Of a stretch of 64,000 nt of DNA, positions 1-11,014 are shown piece after piece. A model generated the notes under the pieces. The model was not told where the DNA came from and did not search any database. It was given only the letters and a program-made list of their open reading frames with translations. Source of the stretch: Elysia chlorotica (taxonomy: Eukaryota > Mollusca > Gastropoda > Plakobranchidae); assembly GCA_003991915.1 (NCBI GenBank), contig RQTK01000672.1, forward strand, positions 38,398 through 102,397. Reading direction: 5' to 3'. Each line of letters begins with the position of its first letter. Position 1 is the stretch's first letter. The translations under genes and the position numbers were made by a program.

Positions 1-334
1 CCCCCCCACCCCCGCCCTCCCACACACACACACGCACATATATCTCTTCCTCCTCCTGAGACTTGAATCTGGTTCACTTCTTTCACTCGCGCAGTAATTT
101 TCTCTTTATTCACTCGATCTCCATCATTAGTTTTACTTATCACCTTTGATAGATGGGCGTCATTTGAAACTCATTATGGGTATAATATATCGCTACACAC
201 CCGACTCAGTGCCAAATACAGACTATAACGTATGGCTTAATCTCCCCTTGTGCCCCACACACTTCACGGGCAGTTGGAGAGTCTGTTAACTTATCTACTT
301 CACAGGACTCTCAGTCTCACAGCAGGTACAGTCA

Positions 335-336
335 CT

Positions 337-380
<44 letters not shown>
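335..380. repeat. (CT)n microsatellite
   Basis: Near-perfect CT dinucleotide run. The flanks from 1 to 850 are otherwise unique sequence in which I recognise no gene; the open frame near 428-727 has no family resemblance and unremarkable composition. Confidence 0.95.
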
Positions 381-383
<3 letters not shown>

Positions 384-850
384 GCTCACCCTATTAATCC
401 TGCCTGACGGCTCGGGTTACTGATTGTGTGTCCCATATCGGCCCATCCCCCCACCAGGCCTGTGCACGTCTGTCCGCTCCCTGTCTGGTCTGTCCAATCT
501 ATCTGTCAGCGACCACGCCTGTTCTCCGCGCTCTCTTCTCTGAGACTAAAGCTCTGAACAGTTTTAGGCAAACGCTTTGCTCGTCTTCAAAGAAAGGTTC
601 ACAAGTCACATTGATAATTATGGGTGTATACTGTACTACTATGATTTATGAAAATGCAACGAAAGTTTGGCGGTGCTGCCGTGTTTGTAAGACTGTAACT
701 CGCTCACGCTTCAAAGTCTGTCTTTAAAAAATAGGGCAGGAGCTTTATTTTTTTTTTAAATTGGCTCACACATATTTTTCAAAACCATGCAAAGCTTTCC
801 AATTAAGTCATGTCAATATTCCTTCACATTATACATGTATTTACGTGTAT

Positions 851-1395
851 CCTCTAGTTATAACCTTATACTTTGTACCGATATTCTTATACCCTGTGCC
901 GATATATTTATACCTTTTACCGATATACTTATATCCTGTATCGATATATTTATACCATGTACCCATATATTTATACCATGTACCGATACATTTATACCAT
1001 GTACCGATATACTTATACCCTGTACCGATATACATATACCCTTTACCGATATACTTATGCCCTGTATCGATATACTTATGCTCTGTAGCGATATACTTAT
1101 ACCATGTACAGCTATACTTATAGCCTGTACCGCTATACTTATACATGTACCGATATACTAATAGCCTGTACCGATATACTTATCTCATCTAGGGATATAC
1201 TAATAGCCTGTACTGATATAGTTATACTCCTGTATTGAATTGTATTTATACATGTACCGATATACAAATAGCATGTACCGATATACATATAACTGTACCG
1301 ATATACTTATACTCTGTATCGATTTATACTAATAAATACCATGTGCCGATATCCTTGTACCCTGTACGGTATAATTATACACACATATCGAAATT
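851..1395. repeat. 21-bp minisatellite (CCGATATACTTATACCCTGTA-like)
   Basis: About 24 imperfect tandem copies of a 21-bp unit with variation at the CCCTGTA end and a few indels after 1140. Because 21 is a multiple of three and the unit lacks stops in several frames, long open frames appear on both strands and encode heptads such as IYLYPVP. These are a by-product of the repeat and not a gene. Confidence 0.95.
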
Positions 1396-1402
1396 GTATG
1401 CC

Positions 1403-1449
1403 TGTCTGTCTGTCTGTCTCTATCTCTCTACCCCCCCCCCCCCCCCCTC

Positions 1450-1491
<42 letters not shown>
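1403..1491. repeat. composite microsatellite (TGTC)n / poly-C / (CT)n
   Basis: Three adjacent simple tracts: TGTC repeats, a C run of about 16 bases, and a CT run ending at the TTCCCGTC boundary. Confidence 0.95.
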
Positions 1492-1495
<4 letters not shown>

Positions 1496-1905
1496 GTCGG
1501 TCTTGGTTTCCGTCCCCTCGTCCCCAATTCCCTCCAATTCTTTTTCCCTCTCCCCTCCCCCTCCTAACCCCTGGTCCTCCACTTCCCCACCTCCGATCCC
1601 CAGTCTTCCCTACCACTACCCCTCTCTCGCTCCCTCTTCGCATCCCCCATCCCAATTGCTGGCTGGCCAAGTGCAAGGTACTAGATCTTCCCCCCGAGTG
1701 GGGGACTCAGTCCTGACACAGATAATTGAGGACTATCAATATCCCAGCGACAGGCCTGGTCGCCTTGCTAATTAACACGCTGTGTTACGGCACGTCCGTG
1801 CTCACACTGCTCGCATGTTTAGCATGAGGGGAGGGAGGAGGAAGACTCAAACCAGTGGGTTGATTTAAGAAGGGAGGGCGGGGGGTGCTCAAACCCATGG
1901 GGTGA
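1492..1905. other. unique, pyrimidine-rich; no gene seen
   Basis: C/T-rich on the plus strand up to about 1660, then ordinary sequence. No repeat family, RNA gene or coding signature recognised. Confidence 0.6.
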
Positions 1906-2049
1906 TTTAGTAATGCCCCCCCCCCCCTCTCTTTGTGTCTGTACTGTGCGCTCTGCTCATCACAACCTTAGAGTTGGCCGGATTTTGTAGAGATGGATAA
2001 TTTATGTATGTGCTGCTGTTCGTGTTTGGTTGATTCGGATATAACCATA

Positions 2050-2250
2050 GAGAAAGTGACAGAGATAAGGGTAAAAGAGAGAGATAGAGTGAGGGAGGGA
2101 GCGAGATAAAGAGAGGGAGGGAGAGATAGAGAGGAAGAGGGAGAGCGAAATAATGTTTGATGGGCAAAGGGAAATCAGAGAGGGTGAGACACAAAGTAAG
2201 ATACGCTGAAACAGTTTGGCAACAAAAAAAAAGAGAAAGGGAGAAAGAGT

Positions 2251-2312
<62 letters not shown>

Positions 2313-2343
2313 TAGATAGACAGACAGAGAGAGAGAGAGAGAC
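2050..2343. repeat. GA-rich tract with (GA)n core
   Basis: Interrupted GAGA sequence with a pure GA run at about 2255-2309, followed by GATAGATA and GACAGACA variants. The frames in it (RERERE, or SLSLSL on the other strand) are simple-repeat artefacts. Confidence 0.95.
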
Positions 2344-2639
2344 AGTGGAAGAGAGAACATGTCTAAGAAACATCCCCATAACAGACAAAGCTAACCGTTT
2401 ATCCGGTTGTGTATCCGACCCGAGTGATCCATCCATCTTGCGGGGCAGAGGGCGGGCTGATTGCCAGGCTATCCAACTGGCACGCTCATCCATTTTGGGC
2501 CTCATCCATTTCAGATTCTGTGGCATCGTTTGTTCTCCCGTGACTGCTGCGGTATCCGGATGGCAGCCGCTGGGGAGATCGCCACTGAATTATCGCTCGC
2601 ACCAGGAATCGTGTTGGGTGTTTCTGGAGTGCACGGTCT

Positions 2640-3125
2640 CAACATTTGACAAAGGATGCTACAGGCTGTCTTAGAATGGGATTAGTGGCAGTAAGAATAC
2701 AGACGTAGACTGTCTTAGAATGGGATTTGTAGCAGAAAGAATGCAGGATGTCTTAGAATGGGATTAGTAGAAGAAAAATACAGGCTGTCGAAGAGTGGGT
2801 TTGGTAGCAGAATGATTACAGACTGTCTTAGAATGTGATTAGTTGCAGTAAGACTGTCTTGGAATGGGATACGTAGCAGTAAGACTACAGGCTGTCTTAG
2901 GATGGGATTAGTAGCAGTAAGACTACAGGCTGTCTTAGAATATGATTAGTAGCAGAAAGACTGCAGTTTGTCTTGGAATGGGATTTGTAGCAGAAAGACT
3001 ACAGGCTGTCTTAGAATGGGATTAGTAGAAGAAAGACTGCAGTCTGTCTAGGACTAGGATTAGTAGCAGTAAGAATACAGACTGTCTTAGAATGGGATTA
3101 GTAGCAGAAAGACTTCAGGCTGGGT
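2640..3125. repeat. about 38-40-bp minisatellite
   Basis: Around twelve imperfect tandem units containing CTGTCTTAGAATGGGATTAG followed by TAGCAG and AAAGACTACAGG. Units differ by substitutions and small indels, so the array looks old. The unique block 2344-2640 to its left holds nothing recognisable. Confidence 0.93.
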
Positions 3126-3142
3126 TGTGTTTGATTGGGTTT

Positions 3143-3560
3143 TTGTACTGTTGTACTTGTAGTGATATAGTGATTGACTGGACCTTGTGAGAGGTGATGT
3201 AAAGATTGAATGGACAATTTGAGAGGTACTGTTGTACTTGTAGTGATATAGTGATTGACTGGACCTTGTGAGAGGTGATGTAGAGACTGAATGGACATTT
3301 TGAGAGGTCATTTACTGACTGAGTGGACCTTGTGAGAGGTGATGTAGAGACTGAATGGACATTTTGAGAGGTCATTTACTGATTGACTGGATCTTCTGAA
3401 GCTCATTTACAAATTGAATGGACCTTGTGAGAGGTGATGTAGAGTTTTATTGGACCTTGTGAGAGGTGACATAGAGATTGACTGGACATTGTGAGTGATC
3501 ATTTACTGATTGACTGGACCCTGTGAGAGGTCATTTACTGATTGACTGGACCTTTGAGCC
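3143..3560. repeat. higher-order minisatellite (GGACCTTGTGAGAGGT units)
   Basis: A unit of about 82 bp beginning GTACTGTTGTACTTGTAGTG occurs twice (about 3146 and 3228). It is followed by shorter units built from GATTGACTGGACCTTGTGAG and GTCATTTACTGA or GATGTAGAGA. The array directly follows the 38-40-bp minisatellite but has a different unit. Confidence 0.92.
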
Positions 3561-3853
3561 ACAGGGACCATCGGGGGTGAATCACAAAAATTATCGCCCA
3601 TAAATAAACTCAAAGAGGGTTTGGGTAATTTCCCGAGATAGATGAGTTGTCTCTCCTGACAGGTATGTGCCGGCCGCTCTCCCCATCCTATCTCCGCCAT
3701 CTTTTTCTCAGTTCTTCTTGTAGCAGCATCCTATTATAACGTGAGATGCTGGCCGCCACAACGTGAGATTTTGGTCAGATAGAACCAATGCTCTGACAGG
3801 GCCACTACACACTCAACACTGAGTATTACAGGCTTGGCGATCCAAACTATCGT

Positions 3854-3985
3854 ATTGAATGACATAATCCCGCCTCCCAGGCATGGGAATTAGGATCGCT
3901 CATTGGCTCCGGAAGTCTAGGACAGATCTATGATTGGTCAACGATGAAGATTCCCTTACCTATGGTCTTTATGTTCATAATTTGT
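3854..3985 (+). repeat. dispersed CCAAT-box element, copy 1
   Basis: First of four related blocks in the window, all in the same orientation. Shared order: TGACATAATC-CGCC, an inverted CCAAT box (ATTGGCTCC, ATTGG at 3902), AAGTCTAGG, a second inverted CCAAT box (ATGATTGG, ATTGG at 3933), then GATTCCCTTACCT and a TCTTTATG stretch. The two ATTGG cores start exactly 31 bp apart. No tRNA-like head or A-rich tail is visible, so the class is unknown; it could be a MITE or SINE relic or a copied regulatory block. Confidence 0.75.
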
Positions 3986-4134
3986 CCTGCCATCGCAAGG
4001 TGTGTGTTACTGGCTGTTGCGTGCCTGTGTTTGGGGTGGATACTTCTCAATGATAGATGACTGTGACGATGGCCGATCCGATAGCGCTGTCTCCGCGATG
4101 GTTGCGATAGAGGCCTGCCCGTGACCCTGGGGCA

Positions 4135-4173
4135 TGAGTCAGGTTAGTGGGCGAATCAAGTGTTGTGACGTCA
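4135..4173. promoter_or_regulatory. AP-1-like and CRE sites
   Basis: A TGAGTCA match (AP-1 consensus) lies at 4135-4141 and a full palindromic CRE, TGACGTCA, at 4166-4173. They lie about 150 bp beyond the CCAAT-box element. Site matches are seen; function is inference. No transcript start or coding exon is visible next to them. Confidence 0.3.
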
Positions 4174-5232
4174 TTTCTCAAGGTTGCTATCTACATTGAA
4201 GCAGTCTACAAAGCAGAACAAACTTGATATTGTCTTTAAAAATTGGCTAAAACGATTACCTTTCCCACTGCTATCATTATTCAACAAAAGATAATGTATG
4301 GATGAGCGAATGCGGATATCTTGCAACGTCCCATGTACATGTACCATTATTTTGGGCTCCATCAATGTGTCAAGTAGTAATACTTATTGTGTAAGGAGAT
4401 TTTGTTTGAAGTCTACGTTCTTTGATTGGGCCACATTGATAAAAAGCACAATAGGATAGCCCGAAGGAATATAACAAGAAACGAGCAAAATAAATTACTG
4501 GACATTCCTTTGTTTTGATACTCTGAGCCAGTTTTGGCAGATAAGCAGATAGTGGATCATGTACATGATCTCACGATAAGCTATTGAATAATTATCTCAT
4601 GATCAGCTACTGTATCAAGGTTTGACAATCTAGAGTCCAACCAAAGATCGTAAGCGTAATCTAGAGTCTCTGGTCCAACCTTGATTGGGTTTTATTTAAG
4701 TGGGAGTATTATAGCATATTGAGGAGGGAATTTTTGTGCATGCATACAATAATTGCAAGAATTTGTTTTTATAATTTAAGTTTTTTTGTTATTACTTTTT
4801 GGTCTTTTTTTTCAAACATGCAAACCGCTTGTTCACAACACAGACATGAATGTACTGGCAGCCTGCTAAAGTTTCCACTCTCGGTGGCTGTGACGAGAGA
4901 CCGGTCACGTTACCTTGGGGTAGAGTAATGGTCCGCTCTCCTACCGCTCTGCACGGCCCGGTAAGGCACAGTAGCATCTAGACTGGACCCGCTCGTTATT
5001 ATCGCGTTAAACCGTCTAGATCTAGGCCTGGCCCGAGTTTATTTTTTACCCTGGTTTTAGAGGTCTTTCCTTTCCATCGTCCTACACGACCGATCTAGAT
5101 GCTATAGAGCTCGATTAAGATTCTTGAAAAACCTTCGGGTTTAAAACATTAACCGGACAACTCTGTAAGTAAACAGATGCAACAGACGTGTGGTAAAATC
5201 GTTTTACAGCGTCTGTGCTCGTTGGAAGAGGA

Positions 5233-5233
<1 letters not shown>
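4174..5233. other. unique sequence, no gene seen
   Basis: Ordinary AT-leaning sequence with a short repeated phrase, TCTAGAGTC plus CCAACC, near 4630-4680. No coding, RNA or mobile signature. Confidence 0.6.

Positions 5234-5265
<32 letters not shown>
5234..5265. repeat. (TG)n microsatellite
   Basis: About 16 uninterrupted TG dinucleotides. Confidence 0.97.
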
Positions 5266-5267
<2 letters not shown>

Positions 5268-6940
5268 TCTGTGTGTGGCATTTTTGTGATGCAGCTTTAT
5301 AGATTTATAGCAGGTTCAATTCAAAGGCCAGAATGCTTGAGATCTTGGGCAGGTGTTGTTCATACCCCACTATGATTGTTTTTTATATGATAATTTCTGT
5401 AAGATGCTAATTGGGGTCAGGGGGCTACTAAACTGTATGCTATAGAGGCAGTCGGAATAAATAGACATTATTGCATAATATAAAAGTGTATCCGAAAATC
5501 TACAATTGAAATAGAAGCCAAAACAGTAACAATTCATCATAACTAAATGGACTATAGTCTAAACTCGTTATTAACTCTTAGTCATACAGTAGAAACATGT
5601 AATTATAGCTATGTGTCCCTCTCGAAATCGCTGCCTTAAAACTGAAACGATTGGCCTGAATACATTGGAGATGTTAATGATAAGTTAAAAAGGAGGAAAA
5701 GGACAGCTTTTTTCTTCTTCTCTTATGAGGCCATTACACTAGAAAGAAAACGGCAAAAATTTACACGATCTTTGATGGCAGATGCAGAAAATAAAACTAG
5801 GGGAAATCGTTACCAAAGTTCTTAAGTTCAGAGCTATGGACCAGAGCAGGAGCCTGTGTCCCGTGAGACAGGACACAACAGTCCCAAACGGCCAGATAAA
5901 CAAACAGGCTGAACGCTATTTAGACAGCTTTATAGAGCGCACTAGATCAGGACTCCCCCAATCTTTTACTGTTTATGTCTTAAACCAGTGCGAAGCGCTC
6001 CATCGCAGCTCGCGCCTAAGAGCTTTGTCCATCTTCTGCTTTACGACATCCATCTTAAGAGTCTGGAACTAGATCTATTCATCTCGGTGCGCCATCAGGC
6101 CAGGCCAGAGAGTTATGGAAGCTTTGATGTCCGGGCCCGCCTCCTGCTGCAGCGTTTAGAGCGGCCGGACCGACTCATCCATCAGGTGGACCCGACAGTT
6201 ATTGCCGGTCCTGCTGCTGTCTGCCTGGACCTAGTCCTGGTCCTAGTGCAGGAGGAACAATGGGAAGGGGGGGGGAAAAAGCCGCATCTCAGGGGAATAT
6301 TTACACACTTAACAACTATTACAGAGAAAAGACCAGCAATGTTCTTCTTCAATCAGAGTAAAGAAGCTTCTAGGCTCATATCTAAGACTTTTTCTTTTAA
6401 AACATGGAAATATTAAGGTAAATAGATTTTAAAAAAAATTGTTATTAAAGAATTTTGGAAACTAATAAATCTTGTTATCTTGGCCAAAATTGTAACTATG
6501 CTCCACTTACGTGAACATAAAATTCCGGTGAACTTTTTTCAGTCTAAAAGTAAAATTCAATGATCACTTAAAGTCTAGACATGATTTGAACAAACTGCCA
6601 CTGGCATTAGAGATAATAGTACCTTATTTTGTCTATTTGGCGTGTGTGTTTGGCTCTCTCGAATTATCGTATGGTTACACTAATCACACAATAGACTATT
6701 ACTCTACTCAACCTGTAAACAGCTCATTTAACTAAACTATTGTATCAGGGTTTTGTTTTTGTTTTTTTCCAACGTCTCCAATTCCAATATGTCTAATGCG
6801 CTTCTTACACCGTCGTATTAAAATTCATGTAATGTAACATTCTTACATTCAAAAGTTTTTTACTTTTTGTCACCATCTGTTGTTGTCACCTATTGAAAAG
6901 CACTGGTGTTTATTCACCGGAAATGGGACCTCTCAAGAGT
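5266..6940. other. unique sequence, no gene seen
   Basis: AT-rich flanks around a GC-richer block at about 5980-6260. The block keeps an open frame (5988-6416, +) but I recognise no protein family, and the frame runs into a G run and AT-rich DNA. It could be conserved non-coding DNA or a chance frame. Confidence 0.5.
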
Positions 6941-6944
6941 CATG

Positions 6945-7075
6945 CACGGGTGCCCGGATAGCGGTAATTAGCGCTCTTGATTGTCAGGTAGAGGGTCCTG
7001 GTTTCAATCCCAACTGATTGTCAAACTCCTTAAGGGACTGAATGACAAACCTAGAGAACGTAACACTAACCACGG
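6945..7075 (+). mobile_element. tRNA-derived SINE head, degenerate
   Basis: An A-box-like stretch (GATAGCGGTAATTAGCGC) is followed 30-40 bp later by a B box, GGTTTCAATCC (7000-7010), matching the Pol III consensus GGTTCGANTCC with one change. Downstream, AAGGGACTGAATG also occurs in the SINE at 18.2 kb, so the two may share a body. No clear 3' tail; the end is approximate. Confidence 0.6.
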
Positions 7076-7800
7076 GTTGCAGGTACTGGTTGTTGTTTTT
7101 TTAAAGACCATCTCCCGACTCACATTGTCTGCCCAGTGGAACGAGAAGCGCGCGCCCCCGCTGACCCGTGTCCCTCTAGAACTGACCACCCATCACCGTC
7201 CTTGACAGATGACCGTGTCCAGGAGCCCAGGTCTGGCAGTTAGTGGGTCCTTTGATGTGGGCCCGAGCCCTGCACGAGGCCTGGCCTGGCTGCCCGCCTG
7301 CGAGTTATGGCCGCCGTAAACGGCCATGTTAAATGAGACCATTGGCTTTACAGCGGCAGGTTTGTGGCAGGTTTGTGGCATCTTTGTGGCATCTTTGTGG
7401 GCCGTGAGGCGGACACCGGGATGTTGTACGGCTGTAAAACTGACAGGATACTATGGGGAGCCACAGCTGGAGGTTGTGCAGCAGGAGATTCATGGAAAAG
7501 AGAGAGAGAGAGAGGGAGGGAAAGGGGGCGATGTTCGTGATTGTAAAACTGACAGGAGCTTCTAGAGCTGAGGCTGAAGATACATGGTTTGGAATCTGGG
7601 AATGTGAGGGGAGGAAAGAGGTGTGTGTGTGGGGGGGGGGTAATGTAAATCTGGCAACTTTATATGGATTTCGAGGGGTGAGGTGAGAGCAGGGGGAGCA
7701 ACCCGAGAGGAGGAGTGGGGAAAAAAGATGGTTTGGAAACTGGAGATGGAGAGGACTGAATGGGGAAGATATGTTGGAAAACATGAAAGAGTCAGCTTAG
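7076..7800. other. unique GC-richer block plus short GA tract; no gene seen
   Basis: The block 7140-7330 is GC-rich and repeat-free and contains the partly palindromic GGCCGCCGTAAACGGCC. A short GA run follows at about 7500-7520 and a G run at 7630-7640. Open frames here are low-complexity or unsupported. Confidence 0.5.
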
Positions 7801-7807
7801 AGATATG

Positions 7808-8530
7808 AATGATCTGAAACCAGTTGCTTAAACATCTATTTTAATCAAATCTTTAGAAAAGATTATTGTCAAGCTATTACAAGACCCTTTGCAAGATCTA
7901 AGATCGTATGCAGTTCGCTTATCGGGTTCACCGAAGCATAGAGGACGCCATTTTTTATGGACAATATAATATAAACACATTAAGAGACCTAGAACGTATG
8001 CAAGGATTTGGTTTATTGGTTTTTCAAGTGCATTCAACCCCATATCCTTGTAGAAAAACTCACAGCCATTAACATCAACAAGCATAGCATCTTATGGACC
8101 ATAGATTTTTTTTACAGAACGTGCCTACTATTTTTATATGAAAAATATTAGTAACACCCATATATATCAAACACCATCATGACAAACACAGGGGCACCAC
8201 AAGGATCAGTAGGCTACTCTCCCCGATCCTGTTCACTATAAATACACAAATGAGGAAGGAATCTGCGTGAAAACATCAAAATAACTAAATACGTAGACGA
8301 TACAACATTATACGTACATGCTCTAATTAAATCAGAAAAAAGACATAAGAAAGTCAACGAAAGTCTAGAGTAGCATCCCCATGTATCGAAAGTATTAAGT
8401 AAAATAAACCAAAGAATGTATTTTATAGGAAGTCTAAACCAATTCAATATCGAGAGAGCTATGATTTACAATCTTATTGTTCAATCTTGTTCTTATTATC
8501 TAAACTACCGTACTAATTTTGTTTCTAAAC
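7808..8530 (+). mobile_element. decayed non-LTR (LINE) reverse transcriptase fragment
   Basis: RT motifs appear in order but in shifting frames. NDLKPVA (stop) TSILIKSLEKIIVKLL is at 7808-7880. QFAYRVHRSIEDAIF resembles the usual QFAYR...STEDA fingers motif. FIGFSSAFNPI corresponds to RT motif A with the first catalytic Asp replaced by Gly. TNTGAPQGSV (GAPQGSV at 8191-8211) is split by one extra base from LLSPILFTINT. KYVDDTTLY (8287-8313) is motif C with its YVDD core intact, and frame-open to a stop at 8371. A thumb-like segment KINQRMYFIGSLNQFNIERA starts at 8401. No 5' endonuclease domain, 3' end or target-site duplication is visible. Motif wording suggests the jockey/CR1/L2 group, with low certainty. 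It is dead: stops, frameshifts and a lost catalytic residue. Confidence 0.88.
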
Positions 8531-9257
8531 ACACATTACTGTTTGAAGAATCCGCACTGTCGTAATGAGAAACCCCCTTTTTGTACTAAATTATTCTGTT
8601 CAAACACGACACTCAAGAATTTAAAATTGTTTCGAATTCAGTAAGTCCTAAATTTAAAAAAAAATGAAAAAGTGTTATGACTTTCGTATCTTACAACTTG
8701 GGATTCTACAATTTAAATTCAAGACTCATCAGCATAACTATAGATGAGCATTTGAAATGTTGTATTTTGACGTTTTGCACCCAACTGCATAATTTATACG
8801 TTGGGTCTGGGTGAAAACAGAAAAAAAATCGATTTTTTTAGTCTGTGTTTATGGTGTTAGAGCTCCCCGGATCAAAGGGCGCAGTGTTACGCCATGACTC
8901 TTTCCTAGTACACAGTGTATTCCTCCGCTCATCCAAGGACGTGTCATTACGCAAAGTAGTCCTAGATCTAGCCCTTTGTCAAACCTCCAAGATTCGTTTT
9001 GCTCAGCGACTGCACCGCATACACCCCGCACCACTCCGTACCACCCCGCACCACCCCATGAGAAACTATCGTGCCAAGAGTGATTAAAGAGGTTGCCAGT
9101 CTTGCCACCTTCCAACGCGCGCTATCTCGCCCTTTCATCTGGCTACCTTTACACCAAAGTAATGGTTCATTTCCGAAGCAGCTCAATTCTGAAAAAAAGA
9201 GCTTTTCTCTAGAAAGGCGGGCGAACAAAAGTCGACCGTCCTGGGCTGCGATTAGCG

Positions 9258-9273
9258 TGACAGGTGCCTGTCA
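9258..9273. promoter_or_regulatory. inverted TGACAG pair around an E-box-like core
   Basis: TGACAGGTGCCTGTCA has 7-bp inverted arms (TGACAGG / CCTGTCA) around TG. TGACAG is the core bound by TALE homeodomain proteins (MEIS, PREP, TGIF), and the centre contains CAGGTG, an E-box. ATTAG, TCATTAACC and AGATAA lie within 30 bp. The palindrome is seen; a regulatory role is inferred. Confidence 0.3.
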
Positions 9274-10186
9274 TTAACCATCGAGATGGGGAGATAACTG
9301 ATCCACGGAAAGCAGAACAAAGGCCAAACGAGAGTAACCTTTGTATTCCATCGGCTGTTCTTTTTCATCCTTTTCTCCATGTTTTGAAAAGTGTTTTGAA
9401 CTGTGTTCATTAGGGATACGTTATTCACTTCTTCACCGACTGATCAAAAGACCAGCCCATCCAACCCTCTTATTTATTTCTAAAGGTTGTTTAATTCAAA
9501 TCAAACTATTTGAAAGCACCGAACAGGCGGCCGGGCTTTTTTAAAAGCATCTATGACATAGTAACCCATGCGTGTATATTTCTGTATTACCTCAATATTC
9601 CGATTGTCAGCGAGATTAGCGCTATAGCACTGGCGGTTCAACAACACCGTAATACAACCCTATAATCTGCCTTACAATTATAGCAAGAGGTGTGTAGTAA
9701 GTTGTTCTTTCCACCATTTTCACAGGGTTGTCCATTGCAGCGCGTCGGACGGCCAAAGGGCTGGTTGGCATGGTATAACACACCAGATGTCTTGCGTTAT
9801 TGGGATGCATAGCGGATACGGAGACGATCCGGAAAAGTATTCACCGGCGTCCAATCATAGCTCCATACTACACTAAAACAGAACCAAATTAATCAAACCT
9901 GTTATGGCTGCCAGAAAATCCCAGATCTACGGTGTGTAATTATGTCACCAGTTATGGACTTATAGATTGTGAAACCTTTAATATCTGGCGTTTCACACAA
10001 CACCATTGACCTACAAATAATATAATAATCAGGTGTCTATTTATAGATCTATTATTAAACATGTGTGATAGTATATCACTGTGAACCACTTATTCCATTC
10101 TTCTTCAAGTTCAGCAGAGCCCTTGCGATAAAAGAAATAATATTATGGTATAAGTAGAAAAATAAAATAAAATAAATTCTTAGGGG

Positions 10187-10193
10187 AAAAAAA
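10187..10193 (-). terminator. Pol III T-tract for tRNA-Asp copy 1
   Basis: Seven T on the transcribed sense, one base after the mature 3' end; four or more T normally ends Pol III transcription. Confidence 0.9.
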
Positions 10194-10194
10194 T

Positions 10195-10266
10195 CTCCCC
10201 GGCGGGGAATCGAACCCCGGTCTCCCGCGTGACAGGCGGGGATACTTACCACTATACTACCGAGGA
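10195..10266 (-). tRNA. tRNA-Asp(GTC), copy 1
   Basis: This 72-nt gene reads TCCTCGGTAG... on the minus strand. The acceptor stem TCCTCGG pairs with CCGGGGA (one T-G pair) before discriminator G. Box A TAGTATAGTGG and box B GGTTCGATTCC match the Pol III internal promoter consensus exactly. The anticodon stem CCCGC/GCGGG encloses loop CTGTCAC, giving anticodon GTC, which decodes Asp GAC/GAT. The T stem is CGGGG/CCCCG. No intron, no encoded CCA, all stems intact, so it should be functional. It is the leftmost copy; its 3' flank (lower coordinates) differs from copies 2-4, so the array edge is here. Confidence 0.98.
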
Positions 10267-10933
10267 CACATCGCAATCAGGGTTGTGCTGCATCTTGAAC
10301 CAAAGGTGTGCACGTTGTCGTTAGTACTGCATCGCTTCTTCGCCTATTGCAGTTTTGCATTTTTTGAGACGTAATTACAAAAATCCTACAAGAGAGGGCT
10401 TTTTGCTTAGTTGTTGTTTTTGTATTGTTTTTTACGTGAAAGTTGAAATTGTAAGATTGAAGCATCCTCTTCCATCTAGATTAGTGCAATGTTACATTTG
10501 ATGCTACTATTAGTTGTTTTTTCCTTGTATTGAAAGTCATAACTATTAATATGGTGGAGTTGTGGTATTTTTCGTTCTTGGTTGTTTTTGTTTTTTTTGT
10601 AAGTCATTTTTTTCTGAACTTGTGTTAAAAAAGTATTACCCTTTTGAGGCTATAATGACAATAACTATTTTTGTTTATACAAATATAGTAAAGTAATAAT
10701 TATTTAAAATTGTTTTACCTAAGAACGAATACGTCTGTTTGATAAAAATAAACAGCCACCTCCATAGATTTTTTATTGACCAAAAAAAAAAAATAACGGT
10801 ATATGTTACAACTATGAATATAATGTTATAGTTCGCTGAAAGCACGATTAATGTTGATAAAAAATCTATACAAAATAGAATAGGGGAATTTTCATAGATG
10901 GCATATAACTGCACTATGTCTGAACTCTGAGGG

Positions 10934-10941
10934 AAAAAAAA
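10934..10941 (-). terminator. Pol III T-tract for tRNA-Asp copy 2
   Basis: Eight T in transcript sense, one base downstream of the mature 3' end. Confidence 0.9.
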
Positions 10942-10942
10942 T

Positions 10943-11014
10943 CTCCCCGGCGGGGAATCGAACCCCGGTCTCCCGCGTGACAGGCGGGGATACTTACCAC
11001 TATACTACCGAGGA
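10943..11014 (-). tRNA. tRNA-Asp(GTC), copy 2
   Basis: Identical over all 72 nt to copy 1 and 748 bp from it (start to start), the shortest spacing in the array. The 5' flank carries the class I block TGTTGCACGTTTTGGATG. The next copy to the right is 1,624 bp away across the scaffold gap, so a copy could be missing in between. Confidence 0.98.

Larger units (their letters stand above)
8531..10194. other. unique sequence, no gene seen
   Basis: AT-rich to about 8830, then a GC-richer repeat-free stretch (8850-9310) with a notable palindromic site at 9258, then ordinary sequence up to the first tRNA gene. CACCCCGCACCACTCCG-type short repeats occur at 9020-9058. Confidence 0.5.

Noticed and set aside
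428..727. 99-codon frame on plus strand
   Set aside because: No recognisable domain or splice context, and the length is expected by chance in 64 kb.
761..1161. Overlapping long frames with IYLYPVP or DILIPCT heptads
   Set aside because: Generated by the 21-bp minisatellite; both strands are open for the same reason.
2002..2674. Ser/Leu-rich and Arg/Glu-rich frames
   Set aside because: Translations of a GA/CT tract; the same applies to similar frames at 17.4, 33.0, 36.1, 52.9-53.3, 58.7, 59.5, 62.7 and 63.2 kb.
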